Shown in pieces: positions 13,871 through 22,250 of a stretch of 28,457 nt of DNA. Location: positions 1-28,457 of the forward strand of contig JACKPQ010000005.1 of the NCBI GenBank assembly GCA_024233435.1. Reading direction: 5' to 3'. Positions within the stretch are counted from its first letter, which is position 1; every line of letters begins with the position of its first letter. Source of the DNA: Chlamydiales bacterium. GTDB lineage: Bacteria > Chlamydiota > Chlamydiia > Chlamydiales > JACKPQ01. Both the position numbers and the translations under genes were made by a program. Below the pieces are notes generated by a model. It ran no database searches. It was not told where the DNA came from and saw only the letters and a list, made by a program, of their open reading frames with translations.

Positions 13871-14444
13871 GGAAAACCTCATCAGGTGTTTTGGTGCCAT
13901 CTAGCACATGGATACGCTCTTTTTCTCGCTTGGCAAGAAATAGAAAAGCATCGCGCACTTTTTGGTGAAAGTTAAGGGCTTCTTGCTCGATGCGGTCAAA
14001 ACCATTGCCCCGCTTGTGATGGACACGCTCAAGGCCGATGACTGGATCGATGTCGATATAAAAGGTTAGATTAGGAACGAGTTTTTCGGTTGCAAGTCCA
14101 CAAAGGATCTCTAGCTCATCTAATGGCAGATCACGGGCTAGGGCCTGGTAGGCAAGCGTTGAGTCGGTGAAACGGTCGCAGATGACAGTTTGACCGCTCG
14201 CAAGCGCTGGACGTATGACTGTCTCGACATGCTGGGAACGGTCAGCTAGGAAAAGAAAAAGCTCTGCTCGCCTGTCGATTGTATGATCGGAGTGCAAGAG
14301 GAGCTTGCGAATTTCAATGCCAAGAGGTGTTCCACCTGGCTCGCGTGTTTTTAAGGTATTTGGGAAATTGTCACATAGGCGCGTTTGAAGCGTGGACTTA
14401 CCGCTGCCCTCCCCGCCTTCTATTGTGACAAAAAGCCCGCTCAT
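13818..14444 (-). CDS. tmk: Thymidylate kinase
   Basis: Tmk phosphorylates dTMP to dTDP with ATP for DNA synthesis. The 208-residue protein has the P-loop EGGEGSGKST (9-18), TREPGGTPLG (33-42, substrate loop), LFLADRSQH, the DRF motif in ICDRFTDSTLAYQ and a lid segment KRGNGFDRIE. Length is typical. The start overlaps the gyrA stop by 4 bases (ATGA), and the end overlaps holB by 53 bases, so the genes are probably translated from one mRNA. The order gyrA-tmk-holB is, as I recall, also found in Chlamydia. Confidence 0.96.
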   Translation of the reverse strand: MSGLFVTIEGGEGSGKSTLQTRLCDNFPNTLKTREPGGTPLGIEIRKLLLHSDHTIDRRAELFLFLADRSQHVETVIRPALASGQTVICDRFTDSTLAYQALARDLPLDELEILCGLATEKLVPNLTFYIDIDPVIGLERVHHKRGNGFDRIEQEALNFHQKVRDAFLFLAKREKERIHVLDGTKTPDEVFHDASAILSKYTAGQPSR

Positions 14445-16900
14445 TTCACGTCTTCAGCTTTCTCAATTTGTTCAAGTTTCTGGAGACCGACAATGACATC
14501 TTCTTTATCTTTTAGATGCACAAGACGCACTCCTTGCGTTGATCTTCCAAGCACTCGAATGTCTTGCATGGAAAGGCGCAGTGTCTGCCCGTTCCCTGAC
14601 ATGACTAAGACGCTATCGCGATCATCCACTGAGATAGCTCCAACAACTGGACCGTTGCGCAACGATGTAATGATTGAACGAACACCCACGCCACCACGGT
14701 TGGTCATGCGGAAGTCTTTGACGCTTGAGCGCTTTCCATAACCGCGCTCGCAAACAATGAGAAGGGTCTCATCTCCTTTTACGATCTCGCAGGAGATCAC
14801 GCTATCACTGACATCTTTGAGTTTAGCTCCACGCACACCGCGCGAAACCCGGCCCATTGGGCGCACTTGATCTTGCTCAAAGCGAACGGCCATACCATGG
14901 CTTGTGAACAGCATGATCTGTTCATCATTTTGCACGTAGCGCACTGCAATCACTTCATCGTCTTCATCGATGTTAATGGCATTGACACCTTTTTTCCGTA
15001 CGTTGCTATAAGCTGACAGCTCAGTCTTTTTAACAACACCCCGTTTCGTTGCACAGAGGATATAGCCTGGGGCTTCGAAGTCTGCAACGCGCAAGACAGC
15101 AGCCACTTTTTCTCCTTGGACTAGGCCTTCAAGTAAGTTGATGATCGGCTTGCCTTTTGAGCGACGACCACCTTCTGGAACCTGCCAGGCTTTGAGCCAA
15201 TGACAACGCCCTAAGTTTGTAAAGAACATCAAGTATTCGTGGTTTGTTGCAACGTAAATATCTTTAAGTTCATCGTCTTCCTTCTTCATCTCAACGCCGA
15301 TGACGCCTTGGCCACCACGGCGCTGCTCTCGGAAAGTTGTAGCTGGCATACGCTTAATGTAATCGTCGCTGGTGATTGCAATTACAACTTGCTCATCTGG
15401 AATGAGATCTTCCATAGAGAATTCGCTCTCATGAGCAATGATGCGTGTTTTTCGCTCAGACTTCTCTTTCTTCATGAGATCAGCAAGTTCATCCTTAATG
15501 ATATCACGAACCATCCGCTCAGAAGCTAAAATAGCACGAAAGTGCTGGATTTTCTCTTGAAGCTCTTTGTATTCTTCTTCGATCTTCTCGCGCTCTAGAC
15601 CTGTAAGCTGGTAAAGGCGCAGCTCTAAAACTGCGGTTGCTTGACGGTCTGTGAACTCGTAGCGAGAGATTAATTCGTGTTTAGCGATATCACGGTTCTC
15701 AGATGCGCGAATCAACTTGACGATCTCGTCAAGGTTATCCAAAGCTTTGAGGTATCCTTCTAAGACGTGGGCTCTGGCTTCAGCTTTATTGAGCTCAAAG
15801 CGAGTGCGGCGACGCACAACTTCGATACGGTGATCAATCCATGGCATCATCATCTGCTTGATGTTCATGGTGCGTGGCAAGCCTTTGTCAAGTGCTAGCA
15901 TGTTGCAGCCAAATGTGACTTGCATGTCTGTAAATTTGTAGAGCTGATTGATGGTTACATCAGCGATTTCTCCACGCTTAAGGTCCAGAGAAATGCGCAT
16001 TCCTTGTTTGTCAGACTCATCTCGAATGTCAGCGATTCCGGTCATCACCTTGTCATTGACAAGTTCTGCAATCTTCTCGATAAGGCGTGCTTTGTTTACG
16101 TTATATGGGAGTTCATCGATGATGACCCGCTCGCGGTCTCCATCGCGTTCTTCAACGTGCATGAGTCCACGCAGTATTAACTTGCCTCGACCTGTGTGGT
16201 AAGCCTCTTTAATGCCGCGATATCCACAAATGACACCGCCTGTTGGAAAGTCAGGCGCAGGCATTTTTTCCATAATCTGATCGATTGTAGCACTTGGCTC
16301 GTCGATCAAAAGGTTTAGTGCTTCAACAAGCTCTCCAAGGTTATGCGGTGGAATGTTTGTTGCCATACCAACAGCAATCCCAGAAGATCCATTAGCAAGC
16401 AAGTTTGGAAAGCGCGCTGGAAATACAAGTGGCTCGTTTTTTGTCTCATCGTAGTTAGGAGTATAGTCAACAGTATCTTTGTCAAGGTCTTCCATGAGAG
16501 CCATGGAAGCGTGAGTAAGACGCGCTTCAGTATAACGCATGGCAGCTGGTGGATCGCCATCAACAGAGCCAAAGTTACCCTGCCCTTGCACAAGCGTATA
16601 GCGCATCACCCAATCTTGAGCCAAGCGCACAAGTGTTGGATAGATAACGCTTTCTCCGTGTGGATGGAAGTCACCAGAGGTATCACCGCAGATCTTGGCA
16701 CATTTGCGATGCTTAGCCCCAGGTGAGAGGTTGAGCTGTCTCATCGCATAGAGCAAACGGCGCTGTGAGGGTTTTAAACCATCGCGCACATCAGGCAAAG
16801 CGCGAGAGATAATCACAGACATGGAATAGCGTAAATAGCTTTCCTTCATCTCTTCTTCCACATTGCGTGGAATAATGATTTCTCCTTCAGTATAACTCAT
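14441..16900 (-). CDS. gyrA: DNA gyrase subunit A
   Basis: GyrA cuts and rejoins DNA in the gyrase A2B2 complex that introduces negative supercoils. Of 819 residues, about the first 500 form the breakage-reunion domain, with catalytic Tyr123 in AAMRYTEARL. The C-terminal pinwheel follows, marked by the GyrA box QRRGGQG (526-532), which separates gyrase from topoisomerase IV. The quinolone pocket reads HPHGESVIYP: the serine equal to E. coli Ser83 is present (Ser84), but the Asp87 position is a proline (Pro88) and Asp82 is Glu83. AGAGG (16909-16905) lies 4 bases before the ATG. gyrB ends 10 bases upstream, and tmk overlaps the stop. Confidence 0.98.
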   Translation of the reverse strand: MSYTEGEIIIPRNVEEEMKESYLRYSMSVIISRALPDVRDGLKPSQRRLLYAMRQLNLSPGAKHRKCAKICGDTSGDFHPHGESVIYPTLVRLAQDWVMRYTLVQGQGNFGSVDGDPPAAMRYTEARLTHASMALMEDLDKDTVDYTPNYDETKNEPLVFPARFPNLLANGSSGIAVGMATNIPPHNLGELVEALNLLIDEPSATIDQIMEKMPAPDFPTGGVICGYRGIKEAYHTGRGKLILRGLMHVEERDGDRERVIIDELPYNVNKARLIEKIAELVNDKVMTGIADIRDESDKQGMRISLDLKRGEIADVTINQLYKFTDMQVTFGCNMLALDKGLPRTMNIKQMMMPWIDHRIEVVRRRTRFELNKAEARAHVLEGYLKALDNLDEIVKLIRASENRDIAKHELISRYEFTDRQATAVLELRLYQLTGLEREKIEEEYKELQEKIQHFRAILASERMVRDIIKDELADLMKKEKSERKTRIIAHESEFSMEDLIPDEQVVIAITSDDYIKRMPATTFREQRRGGQGVIGVEMKKEDDELKDIYVATNHEYLMFFTNLGRCHWLKAWQVPEGGRRSKGKPIINLLEGLVQGEKVAAVLRVADFEAPGYILCATKRGVVKKTELSAYSNVRKKGVNAINIDEDDEVIAVRYVQNDEQIMLFTSHGMAVRFEQDQVRPMGRVSRGVRGAKLKDVSDSVISCEIVKGDETLLIVCERGYGKRSSVKDFRMTNRGGVGVRSIITSLRNGPVVGAISVDDRDSVLVMSGNGQTLRLSMQDIRVLGRSTQGVRLVHLKDKEDVIVGLQKLEQIEKAEDVK

Positions 16901-16910
16901 ATAACCTCTA

Positions 16911-19400
16911 TTAAATGTCTAAGTTCTTCACGGATAGCGCGTGGTTGTTAATAAAATCTCGGCGTGGCGCAACTTCTTCGCCCATTAGCATTGTAAACAT
17001 GTGATCCGCCGCCATAGCATCTGGCAAGCTGACTTGAATCAGTGTGCGCTTCTCTGGGTCCATTGTCGTCTCCCAAAGCTGGTCTGCGTTCATCTCACCC
17101 AAACCTTTGTAACGCTGGATTTCAATTCCCTTACGTCCAAGTTCTCGCAGGTGATCGATGACCTCTTTGAGAGTATACATCGGATCTTCTTTGCCTTCTT
17201 CATCGACAATATCGAGCATTTTTTCGGTAGCGACAAGATATTGGTCAATTCCAAAACCAAAATTAGCCAGTTGATCTTTAAGCTTAGTGAGCGTACCTGC
17301 CTCATAGAGCTCAGTTGCAGAAAGCGGTTTTGGCTTAAAGACTTTCATCTCTTCTGTACGTTCTTCTTCTGGGATGGACGCTAGCGTCTCTTCAAAGTTA
17401 GCTTTCTGAATCTCTTGGTTTTGCTTTTTAAGCTCTGCAAACTCTTCGCGAGAATAAACGAATTTTTGCTCGTTTCCAATTGAGACGATGTACTGAGGCA
17501 ATAAACCTTCAGGATTGCGTGCACTTAAGAACTCACGGAAAGGAATGCCTTTTCTCTCAACGTTCAGCATGAATTTTTCAACAGACGATATTGCTTTGAG
17601 CAGCACCTTGACCTCTTTGGCATCAAGTGCTTCGCTGTGCGATGCAAGCTTTAACTTTGCATCTTGCAAGCTGAGTGAAAGTAGGTAATCATCCATCTCA
17701 TCTTCACTGTGGATGTAGCGTTTTACTTTTTTACGCGAGACTCGGTAAAGGGGTGGACGCGCAATGTAGATGTGACTGCTTTCGATCAGTGCTGGCATAT
17801 GTCTGTAGAAGAAAGTGAGCAAGAGAGTTCGAATGTGTGAACCGTCGACGTCGGCGTCAGTCATAATAATGATTTTATGATAACGCAGTTTACTCAGGTC
17901 GAAATTGTCTTTTCCAATTCCACAACCAAAAGCAGAAATCATTGCGCCAACTTCTGTATTTTTCAAGATCTTTTCTAGGCGTGATTTTTCAACGTTTAGA
18001 ATCTTACCACGTATCGGCAAAATCGCTTGGAAGCGCCGGTCTCGCCCTCCCTTTGCTGATCCTCCCGCAGAATCTCCCTCAACAATGTAGATTTCACACT
18101 TTTCAGGATCGCGCTCTTGACAATCAGCTAATTTACCAGGAAGGCGTGAAGAATCAAGGGCTGTTTTGCGAAGTGTCAACTCTCTGGCTTTGCGTGCGGC
18201 TTCACGGGCTTGGGCCGCTAAAATTCCCTTTTCACAAATCGCCTTTGCAACTTGTGGGTTTTCTTCTAAATAAGTGGTGATAGCTTCGCCACAAATCTGC
18301 TGAACAACAGATGCTACTTCACTGTTACCTAAACGCTGCTTGGTTTGCCCTTCAAACTGTGGGTTTGGCACTTTAACAGCAACAACTGCCGTTAAGCCTT
18401 CGCGCAAATCATCGCCGGCAACAGAGACTTTTGTGTTCTTTAAAAAGTTGCCCTGCTTGATGTAGTTATTCAATGAACGCGTTAACGCCGTAGAAAAACC
18501 TGTAAGGTGTGTTCCACCCTGACGCGTCGAGATGTTATTGACATAAGAGTAGAGATTTTCTGTAAACGTATCATTCCACTGCATCGCCACTTCAAATTCA
18601 ATGGGCCCATCGCTCATCTCCTTCACACCAGAAATGTAAATGGGCTCTGCATTTAGCGGAATTTTGTTTTCGTTAAGGAATTGTACAAATGAGATCAGTC
18701 CTCCCTCAAATTTATAGGTCACCTCTTTTGCTTCATCGTCACGTTCATCGCGGAAATTAATTTCAATGCCTTTATTGAGGAACGCAAGTTCTCTTAGGCG
18801 TTTGGCTAAAATATCCCAATCAAATTTTGTAACAGAAAATAAGGTGTCGTCGGGCCAGAATTCAACGCAAGTTCCACGTTTATCGGTTGTTCCCGTCTCT
18901 GTAAGTGGGTTAACAACCTTACCTCTAGCAAAATCTATGCCATAAGTTTTTCCATCCTTATAAACATCAACATGCATCTTCTTGGACAGTGCGTTCACAC
19001 ACGATACACCAACACCATGCAATCCGCCTGACACTTTATATGTGTCTTTGTCGAATTTACCCCCAGCATGGAGAACAGTCATGACAACTTCAATCGCTGA
19101 AACATCACGCCCTTGTTTCTTTGACTCTTTTTCGTGCTTTCCAACGGGAATACCCCGGCCATTATCTTCAATGGTCGCAGAACCATCTTTATGTAGGGTC
19201 ACTTGAATCGAATCGCAAAAACCTGCCATGGCCTCGTCAATACAGTTGTCGACAACTTCGTAGACGAGTTGGTGCAAGCCATTTGATGCTGTGTCACCAA
19301 TGTACATGCCAGGGCGCTCACGCACGGCCTGAAGGCCCTCTAGCACCGTGATGGAGCTTGCGTCGTAATCTTTATTGTTCTGGGGTTCTTTTTTGGCCAT
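16911..19400 (-). CDS. gyrB: DNA gyrase subunit B
   Basis: GyrB supplies the ATPase of gyrase. In order: GHKL ATPase domain with VVDNCIDEAMAG, EDNGRGIPV and SGGLHGVG, the transducer, then TOPRIM with EGDSAGGSAKGG and MTDADVDGSHIRTLLL. Between TOPRIM and the tail (RYKGLGEMNADQLWETTM) lies a long insert of about 160 residues, as in the 804-residue E. coli protein, so the total is about 830. The ATG at 19400 is preferred because AGGA lies 9 bases before it; the in-frame ATG at 19409 directly abuts the AGGA. dciA ends 15 bases upstream and gyrA begins 10 bases downstream, so supply of the two gyrase subunits is coupled. Confidence 0.98.
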   Translation of the reverse strand: MAKKEPQNNKDYDASSITVLEGLQAVRERPGMYIGDTASNGLHQLVYEVVDNCIDEAMAGFCDSIQVTLHKDGSATIEDNGRGIPVGKHEKESKKQGRDVSAIEVVMTVLHAGGKFDKDTYKVSGGLHGVGVSCVNALSKKMHVDVYKDGKTYGIDFARGKVVNPLTETGTTDKRGTCVEFWPDDTLFSVTKFDWDILAKRLRELAFLNKGIEINFRDERDDEAKEVTYKFEGGLISFVQFLNENKIPLNAEPIYISGVKEMSDGPIEFEVAMQWNDTFTENLYSYVNNISTRQGGTHLTGFSTALTRSLNNYIKQGNFLKNTKVSVAGDDLREGLTAVVAVKVPNPQFEGQTKQRLGNSEVASVVQQICGEAITTYLEENPQVAKAICEKGILAAQAREAARKARELTLRKTALDSSRLPGKLADCQERDPEKCEIYIVEGDSAGGSAKGGRDRRFQAILPIRGKILNVEKSRLEKILKNTEVGAMISAFGCGIGKDNFDLSKLRYHKIIIMTDADVDGSHIRTLLLTFFYRHMPALIESSHIYIARPPLYRVSRKKVKRYIHSEDEMDDYLLSLSLQDAKLKLASHSEALDAKEVKVLLKAISSVEKFMLNVERKGIPFREFLSARNPEGLLPQYIVSIGNEQKFVYSREEFAELKKQNQEIQKANFEETLASIPEEERTEEMKVFKPKPLSATELYEAGTLTKLKDQLANFGFGIDQYLVATEKMLDIVDEEGKEDPMYTLKEVIDHLRELGRKGIEIQRYKGLGEMNADQLWETTMDPEKRTLIQVSLPDAMAADHMFTMLMGEEVAPRRDFINNHALSVKNLDI

Positions 19401-19415
19401 TGTGGTCATTCCTGT

Positions 19416-19763
19416 TTACCCTATTCTAAAAGTGATGTTTTTAACTCGGCTTTGTGGAAAGCGCTTTTGAAGCTGCGCTATTAAGCGCTGCTTTTCATAT
19501 GTTGCTAGCAAATGCAGAAGCGTCGATCCTTTTACTTTAACATGCAAAACACCCTGATCAAAGCGCACGGCTTGCGTCATCGGTGCAATCTTTGGTCCGA
19601 CAAGCTCTGGCCATGCTTTGCAAATCAAATCAGGCTTTGTCGCAAGTCGTTTATCGATGCTTTGCAACACCTTTGGGAGAAGATCTCCTAAGCTGCGTCC
19701 AGTTGGGGCAATTCCACGATAATTTCTAGGAATGCGCCTCAATTTTGGACTGTCATCTTTCAT
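19416..19763 (-). CDS. dciA: DciA-like replicative helicase operator (DUF721)
   Basis: The 115-residue protein carries the DUF721 domain: LGDLLPKVLQSIDKR, the conserved core CKAWPELVGPKIA then FDQGVLHVKV and LHLLATYEKQRLIAQLQKRF. DUF721 proteins include DciA, the ancestral loader of the DnaB helicase in bacteria without DnaC or DnaI, and are commonly coded beside gyrB or dnaA. ATG 19763 is chosen over an in-frame TTG at 19790. A TGT-TATAAC extended -10 ends 6 bases before it, so the operon mRNA may be leaderless. As the first gene of dciA-gyrB-gyrA-tmk-holB it puts helicase loading, gyrase, dTTP supply and clamp loading under one promoter. Confidence 0.88.
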   Translation of the reverse strand: MKDDSPKLRRIPRNYRGIAPTGRSLGDLLPKVLQSIDKRLATKPDLICKAWPELVGPKIAPMTQAVRFDQGVLHVKVKGSTLLHLLATYEKQRLIAQLQKRFPQSRVKNITFRIG

Positions 19764-19769
19764 TTCCCA

Positions 19770-19798
19770 GTTATAACAAAAAGGACGCAAAAAAGCAA
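19770..19798 (-). promoter_or_regulatory. Promoter of the dciA-gyrB-gyrA-tmk-holB operon
   Basis: Minus strand TTGCTT (19798-19793), a 17-base spacer and TATAAC (19775-19770) with TGT directly before it (extended -10). The dciA ATG begins 6 bases after the -10, so the +1 would fall on the A of the ATG. The -35 is one base from the -35 of the opposite promoter. Confidence 0.65.
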
Positions 19799-19799
19799 C

Positions 19800-19829
19800 T
19801 TGATTTTTATAGGTCTAATGCGCTACACT
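19800..19829 (+). promoter_or_regulatory. Promoter of the lipoprotein-bipA unit
   Basis: TTGATT (19800-19805), an 18-base spacer and TACACT (19824-19829). The first ATG (19840) follows after 10 bases, and there is no Shine-Dalgarno. Hexamers and spacing are identical to those at 12639-12668. Confidence 0.45.
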
Positions 19830-19839
19830 AACTTACGTT

Positions 19840-20349
19840 ATGATGAAGAAAATGATCGTTATTTCTCTCTTGTGTCTTGGATGCAGCGCTGGACCTCAAC
19901 ACCCCACAGAACGCGCTGAGCGCCGCTTTTTGGAAAAATATGCAGTTGCCGCAATGGAGTCGTTTCAACTACGCTATCTTGGGCTCAATGTTGCGACATC
20001 AGATAAGATCACTGATTTTGGCGCACGCTTTATGGCGCAGCAACTCGCAGATGTCAATCAAGCCCGCTCCTTAATGATCAATTCCTCGCAAAAATTTATA
20101 GAATCTGTGAATGCAGACCCCAAACTATCTAAATTCTTGGCAAATGATTCTTTTAAGCTCGAAAACCTCGACTATTATGTCTCATTCTGGGATGATCAGA
20201 CTGATCGACCAGCAAAACCATACGTTGCTCTCGCAACTATTAAAAATGGAATAATATCTTACCATTTTAAATGTGATGATAGTGATTTTTTAGATGAGAG
20301 CGCAACTATACAAGAATCTTTTGAAGAAGCCCTAACCCGCTTAAAGTAG
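19840..20349 (+). CDS. Small putative lipoprotein
   Basis: The 169-residue product starts MMKKMIVISLLCLGCSAG, a basic start and a short hydrophobic core ending in a Gly-Cys pair. This reads as a lipoprotein signal with Cys15 as the lipidated residue, although the -3 position is Cys rather than the usual Leu. The mature part has a helical first half and a C-terminal region with alternating strands (PYVALATIKNGIISYHF). I do not recognise a family. The start could also be the second ATG (19843). bipA begins 5 bases after its stop and has no clear promoter of its own, so the two are probably one unit. Outer-membrane placement facing the periplasm is inferred. Confidence 0.72.
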   Translation: MMKKMIVISLLCLGCSAGPQHPTERAERRFLEKYAVAAMESFQLRYLGLNVATSDKITDFGARFMAQQLADVNQARSLMINSSQKFIESVNADPKLSKFLANDSFKLENLDYYVSFWDDQTDRPAKPYVALATIKNGIISYHFKCDDSDFLDESATIQESFEEALTRLK

Positions 20350-20354
20350 AACAT

Positions 20355-22160
20355 ATGACACCTGATAAAATTCGCAATGTAGCGATTATTGCCCATATCG
20401 ACCACGGTAAAACAACCATGCTCGACAGCCTCTTAAAAGAATCTAAGGTTTTTCGAGATAATGAAGTTATCCCTGAGCGTGCCATGGATAGCTATGTTCT
20501 AGAACAAGAGCGCGGCATCACAATTTTTGCAAAGCACACCTCGCTTTATGTCGACGATTACAAGATTAACCTCATTGACACTCCAGGCCATGCTGACTTC
20601 TCAGGAGAAGTGGAACGCGTCCTTGGAATGGTTAACTCCGTTCTCCTGCTTGTAGACGCCAAAGAAGGCCCTATGCCTCAAACGCGCTTTGTCCTTAGCC
20701 AAGCTCTAAAAATGGGCCTCAATCCTGTTGTCGTTCTCAATAAGATCGACCGCCCGCAAGCTGACCCAGAGCATGCTTTAAATAAAACATTCGATCTTTT
20801 TGTCGAGCTCGGCGCAACAGATGAACAGCTCGACTTCCCTTACATGTATGCATCAGGCCTAGCTGGATTTGCCATGCTTCATTTGGATGACCCACGCGAA
20901 AATATGCAGCCCCTTTTCCAGATGATTATCGATAAAGTCCCAGCCCCAATGGGTAGCCTTGACCTTCCTTTCCTCATGCAAGCTGCTACACTCTCTTATG
21001 ATGAGTTTGTTGGACGTGGCGCAACAGGGCGTATCCTCGAAGGAAAAATCAAAAAGGGCGAAATCGTCACCCGTATCGATGCATCGGGCCATCCTTCTCA
21101 TCACAAAGTAACACGTATCGAAGGCTATCACGGCCTGCTTAAAATCGAAATGGAAGAAGCAACTGTGGGTGATATTGTTAGCATTTCTGGCATTCCTGAA
21201 GTCATGATTGGCGATACTCTCTGCTCCCCTGATCATATCGTTCAGCTCCCCCCGATTAACCTACAAGAGCCAACCGTATCCATCGAAATGAGTGTTAACA
21301 GCGGCCCCTTTGCCGGTAAAGAAGGCAAGCATATCACCATGAACAAAATTCGCGAGCGCCTACAAAAAGAGCGTAAGGCGAACATTTCATTAAAAATCGA
21401 AGAGATCCAAGATGATGCCATTCGAGTTTCAGGTCGAGGTGAACTGCACCTAGCTGTGCTCATCGAGGCTATGCGCCGCGAAAACTTTGAGTTTCTTATC
21501 TCCAAGCCCAAAGTCATCCTTCACGAAGTTGATGGCGTAAAAGAAGAGCCAATGGAATCGACCCATATCGAAGTTCCCGAAGCTTTTTCAGGCGCTGTTA
21601 TTGAAGAGTTATCCATGCGCAAAGGTGAAATGCAAATGCTTAGCACAAATGAGCACGGCATCACAACCATAGAATTCCTAATCCCTACGCGCGGCCTTAT
21701 GGGTTATCGCAACACTTTTCTTACCGCCACAAAAGGGCTTGGTATCCTTACCTCTGTTTTCGATTCATATGCCACCTATAAAGGCCCCATTCCCGGACGC
21801 AAAAATGGCGCCCTTATTGCCATGGCTCAAGGCAAAGCAACCCCCTATTCATGCTTCACAATCCAAGAGCGTGGCACACTTTTTGTCACAGGCGGAGAAC
21901 AAGTCTATGAAGGGATGGTTGTAGGAGCACACAACCGGGACAACGACCTAATTGTTAACATCGTTAAAGAAAAAGCGATGACCAACGTGCGCAATACAGC
22001 CGGCGCCGAAGAAGCGTCCATTCTCACAGCCCCCCTAAAATTCAACCTGGAACAAGCCCTTGACTTTATCAACGATGACGAGCTGATCGAGGTCACTCCA
22101 CAAAACATTCGCATTCGCAAACGCTATCTCACAGAAAATGAGAGAAAGCGCAAAAAATAG
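20355..22160 (+). CDS. bipA: Ribosome-binding GTPase BipA/TypA
   Basis: BipA is a translational GTPase related to EF-G and LepA that helps 50S assembly and stress growth. The 601-residue length is typical. GTPase motifs are IIAHIDHGKTT (11-21), the switch I sequence QERGITIFAKHTS (Phe where Leu is common), NLIDTPGHADFSGEVE, and VVLNKIDRP. Later come the EF-G-like beta-barrel domain, the RGRGELHLAVLIE-like region (here VSGRGELHLAVLIEAMRRE), the family tail RGLMGYRNTFLTATKGLG and the C-terminal signature ending ERKRKK. It lies 5 bases after the lipoprotein gene and has no strong ribosome site of its own, so it probably depends on that transcript. Confidence 0.97.
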   Translation: MTPDKIRNVAIIAHIDHGKTTMLDSLLKESKVFRDNEVIPERAMDSYVLEQERGITIFAKHTSLYVDDYKINLIDTPGHADFSGEVERVLGMVNSVLLLVDAKEGPMPQTRFVLSQALKMGLNPVVVLNKIDRPQADPEHALNKTFDLFVELGATDEQLDFPYMYASGLAGFAMLHLDDPRENMQPLFQMIIDKVPAPMGSLDLPFLMQAATLSYDEFVGRGATGRILEGKIKKGEIVTRIDASGHPSHHKVTRIEGYHGLLKIEMEEATVGDIVSISGIPEVMIGDTLCSPDHIVQLPPINLQEPTVSIEMSVNSGPFAGKEGKHITMNKIRERLQKERKANISLKIEEIQDDAIRVSGRGELHLAVLIEAMRRENFEFLISKPKVILHEVDGVKEEPMESTHIEVPEAFSGAVIEELSMRKGEMQMLSTNEHGITTIEFLIPTRGLMGYRNTFLTATKGLGILTSVFDSYATYKGPIPGRKNGALIAMAQGKATPYSCFTIQERGTLFVTGGEQVYEGMVVGAHNRDNDLIVNIVKEKAMTNVRNTAGAEEASILTAPLKFNLEQALDFINDDELIEVTPQNIRIRKRYLTENERKRKK

Positions 22161-22250
22161 CAGACCATGCACGATTAAAGAGCTTAAAACTCATCTCTAA
22201 CTGGTTAGGCTTTTAAATTTATACTGAAATAAGAGGTATTACCAAAATTT

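Noticed and set aside
15239..16726. Several open frames of 84-127 codons antisense to gyrA
   Set aside because: They are explained by the codon use of gyrA and have no start signals.
22196..22215. Possible terminator hairpin after bipA (CTAA-CTGG-TTAG followed by GCTTTT)
   Set aside because: The stem is only 4 base pairs with low G+C and the T run is short.
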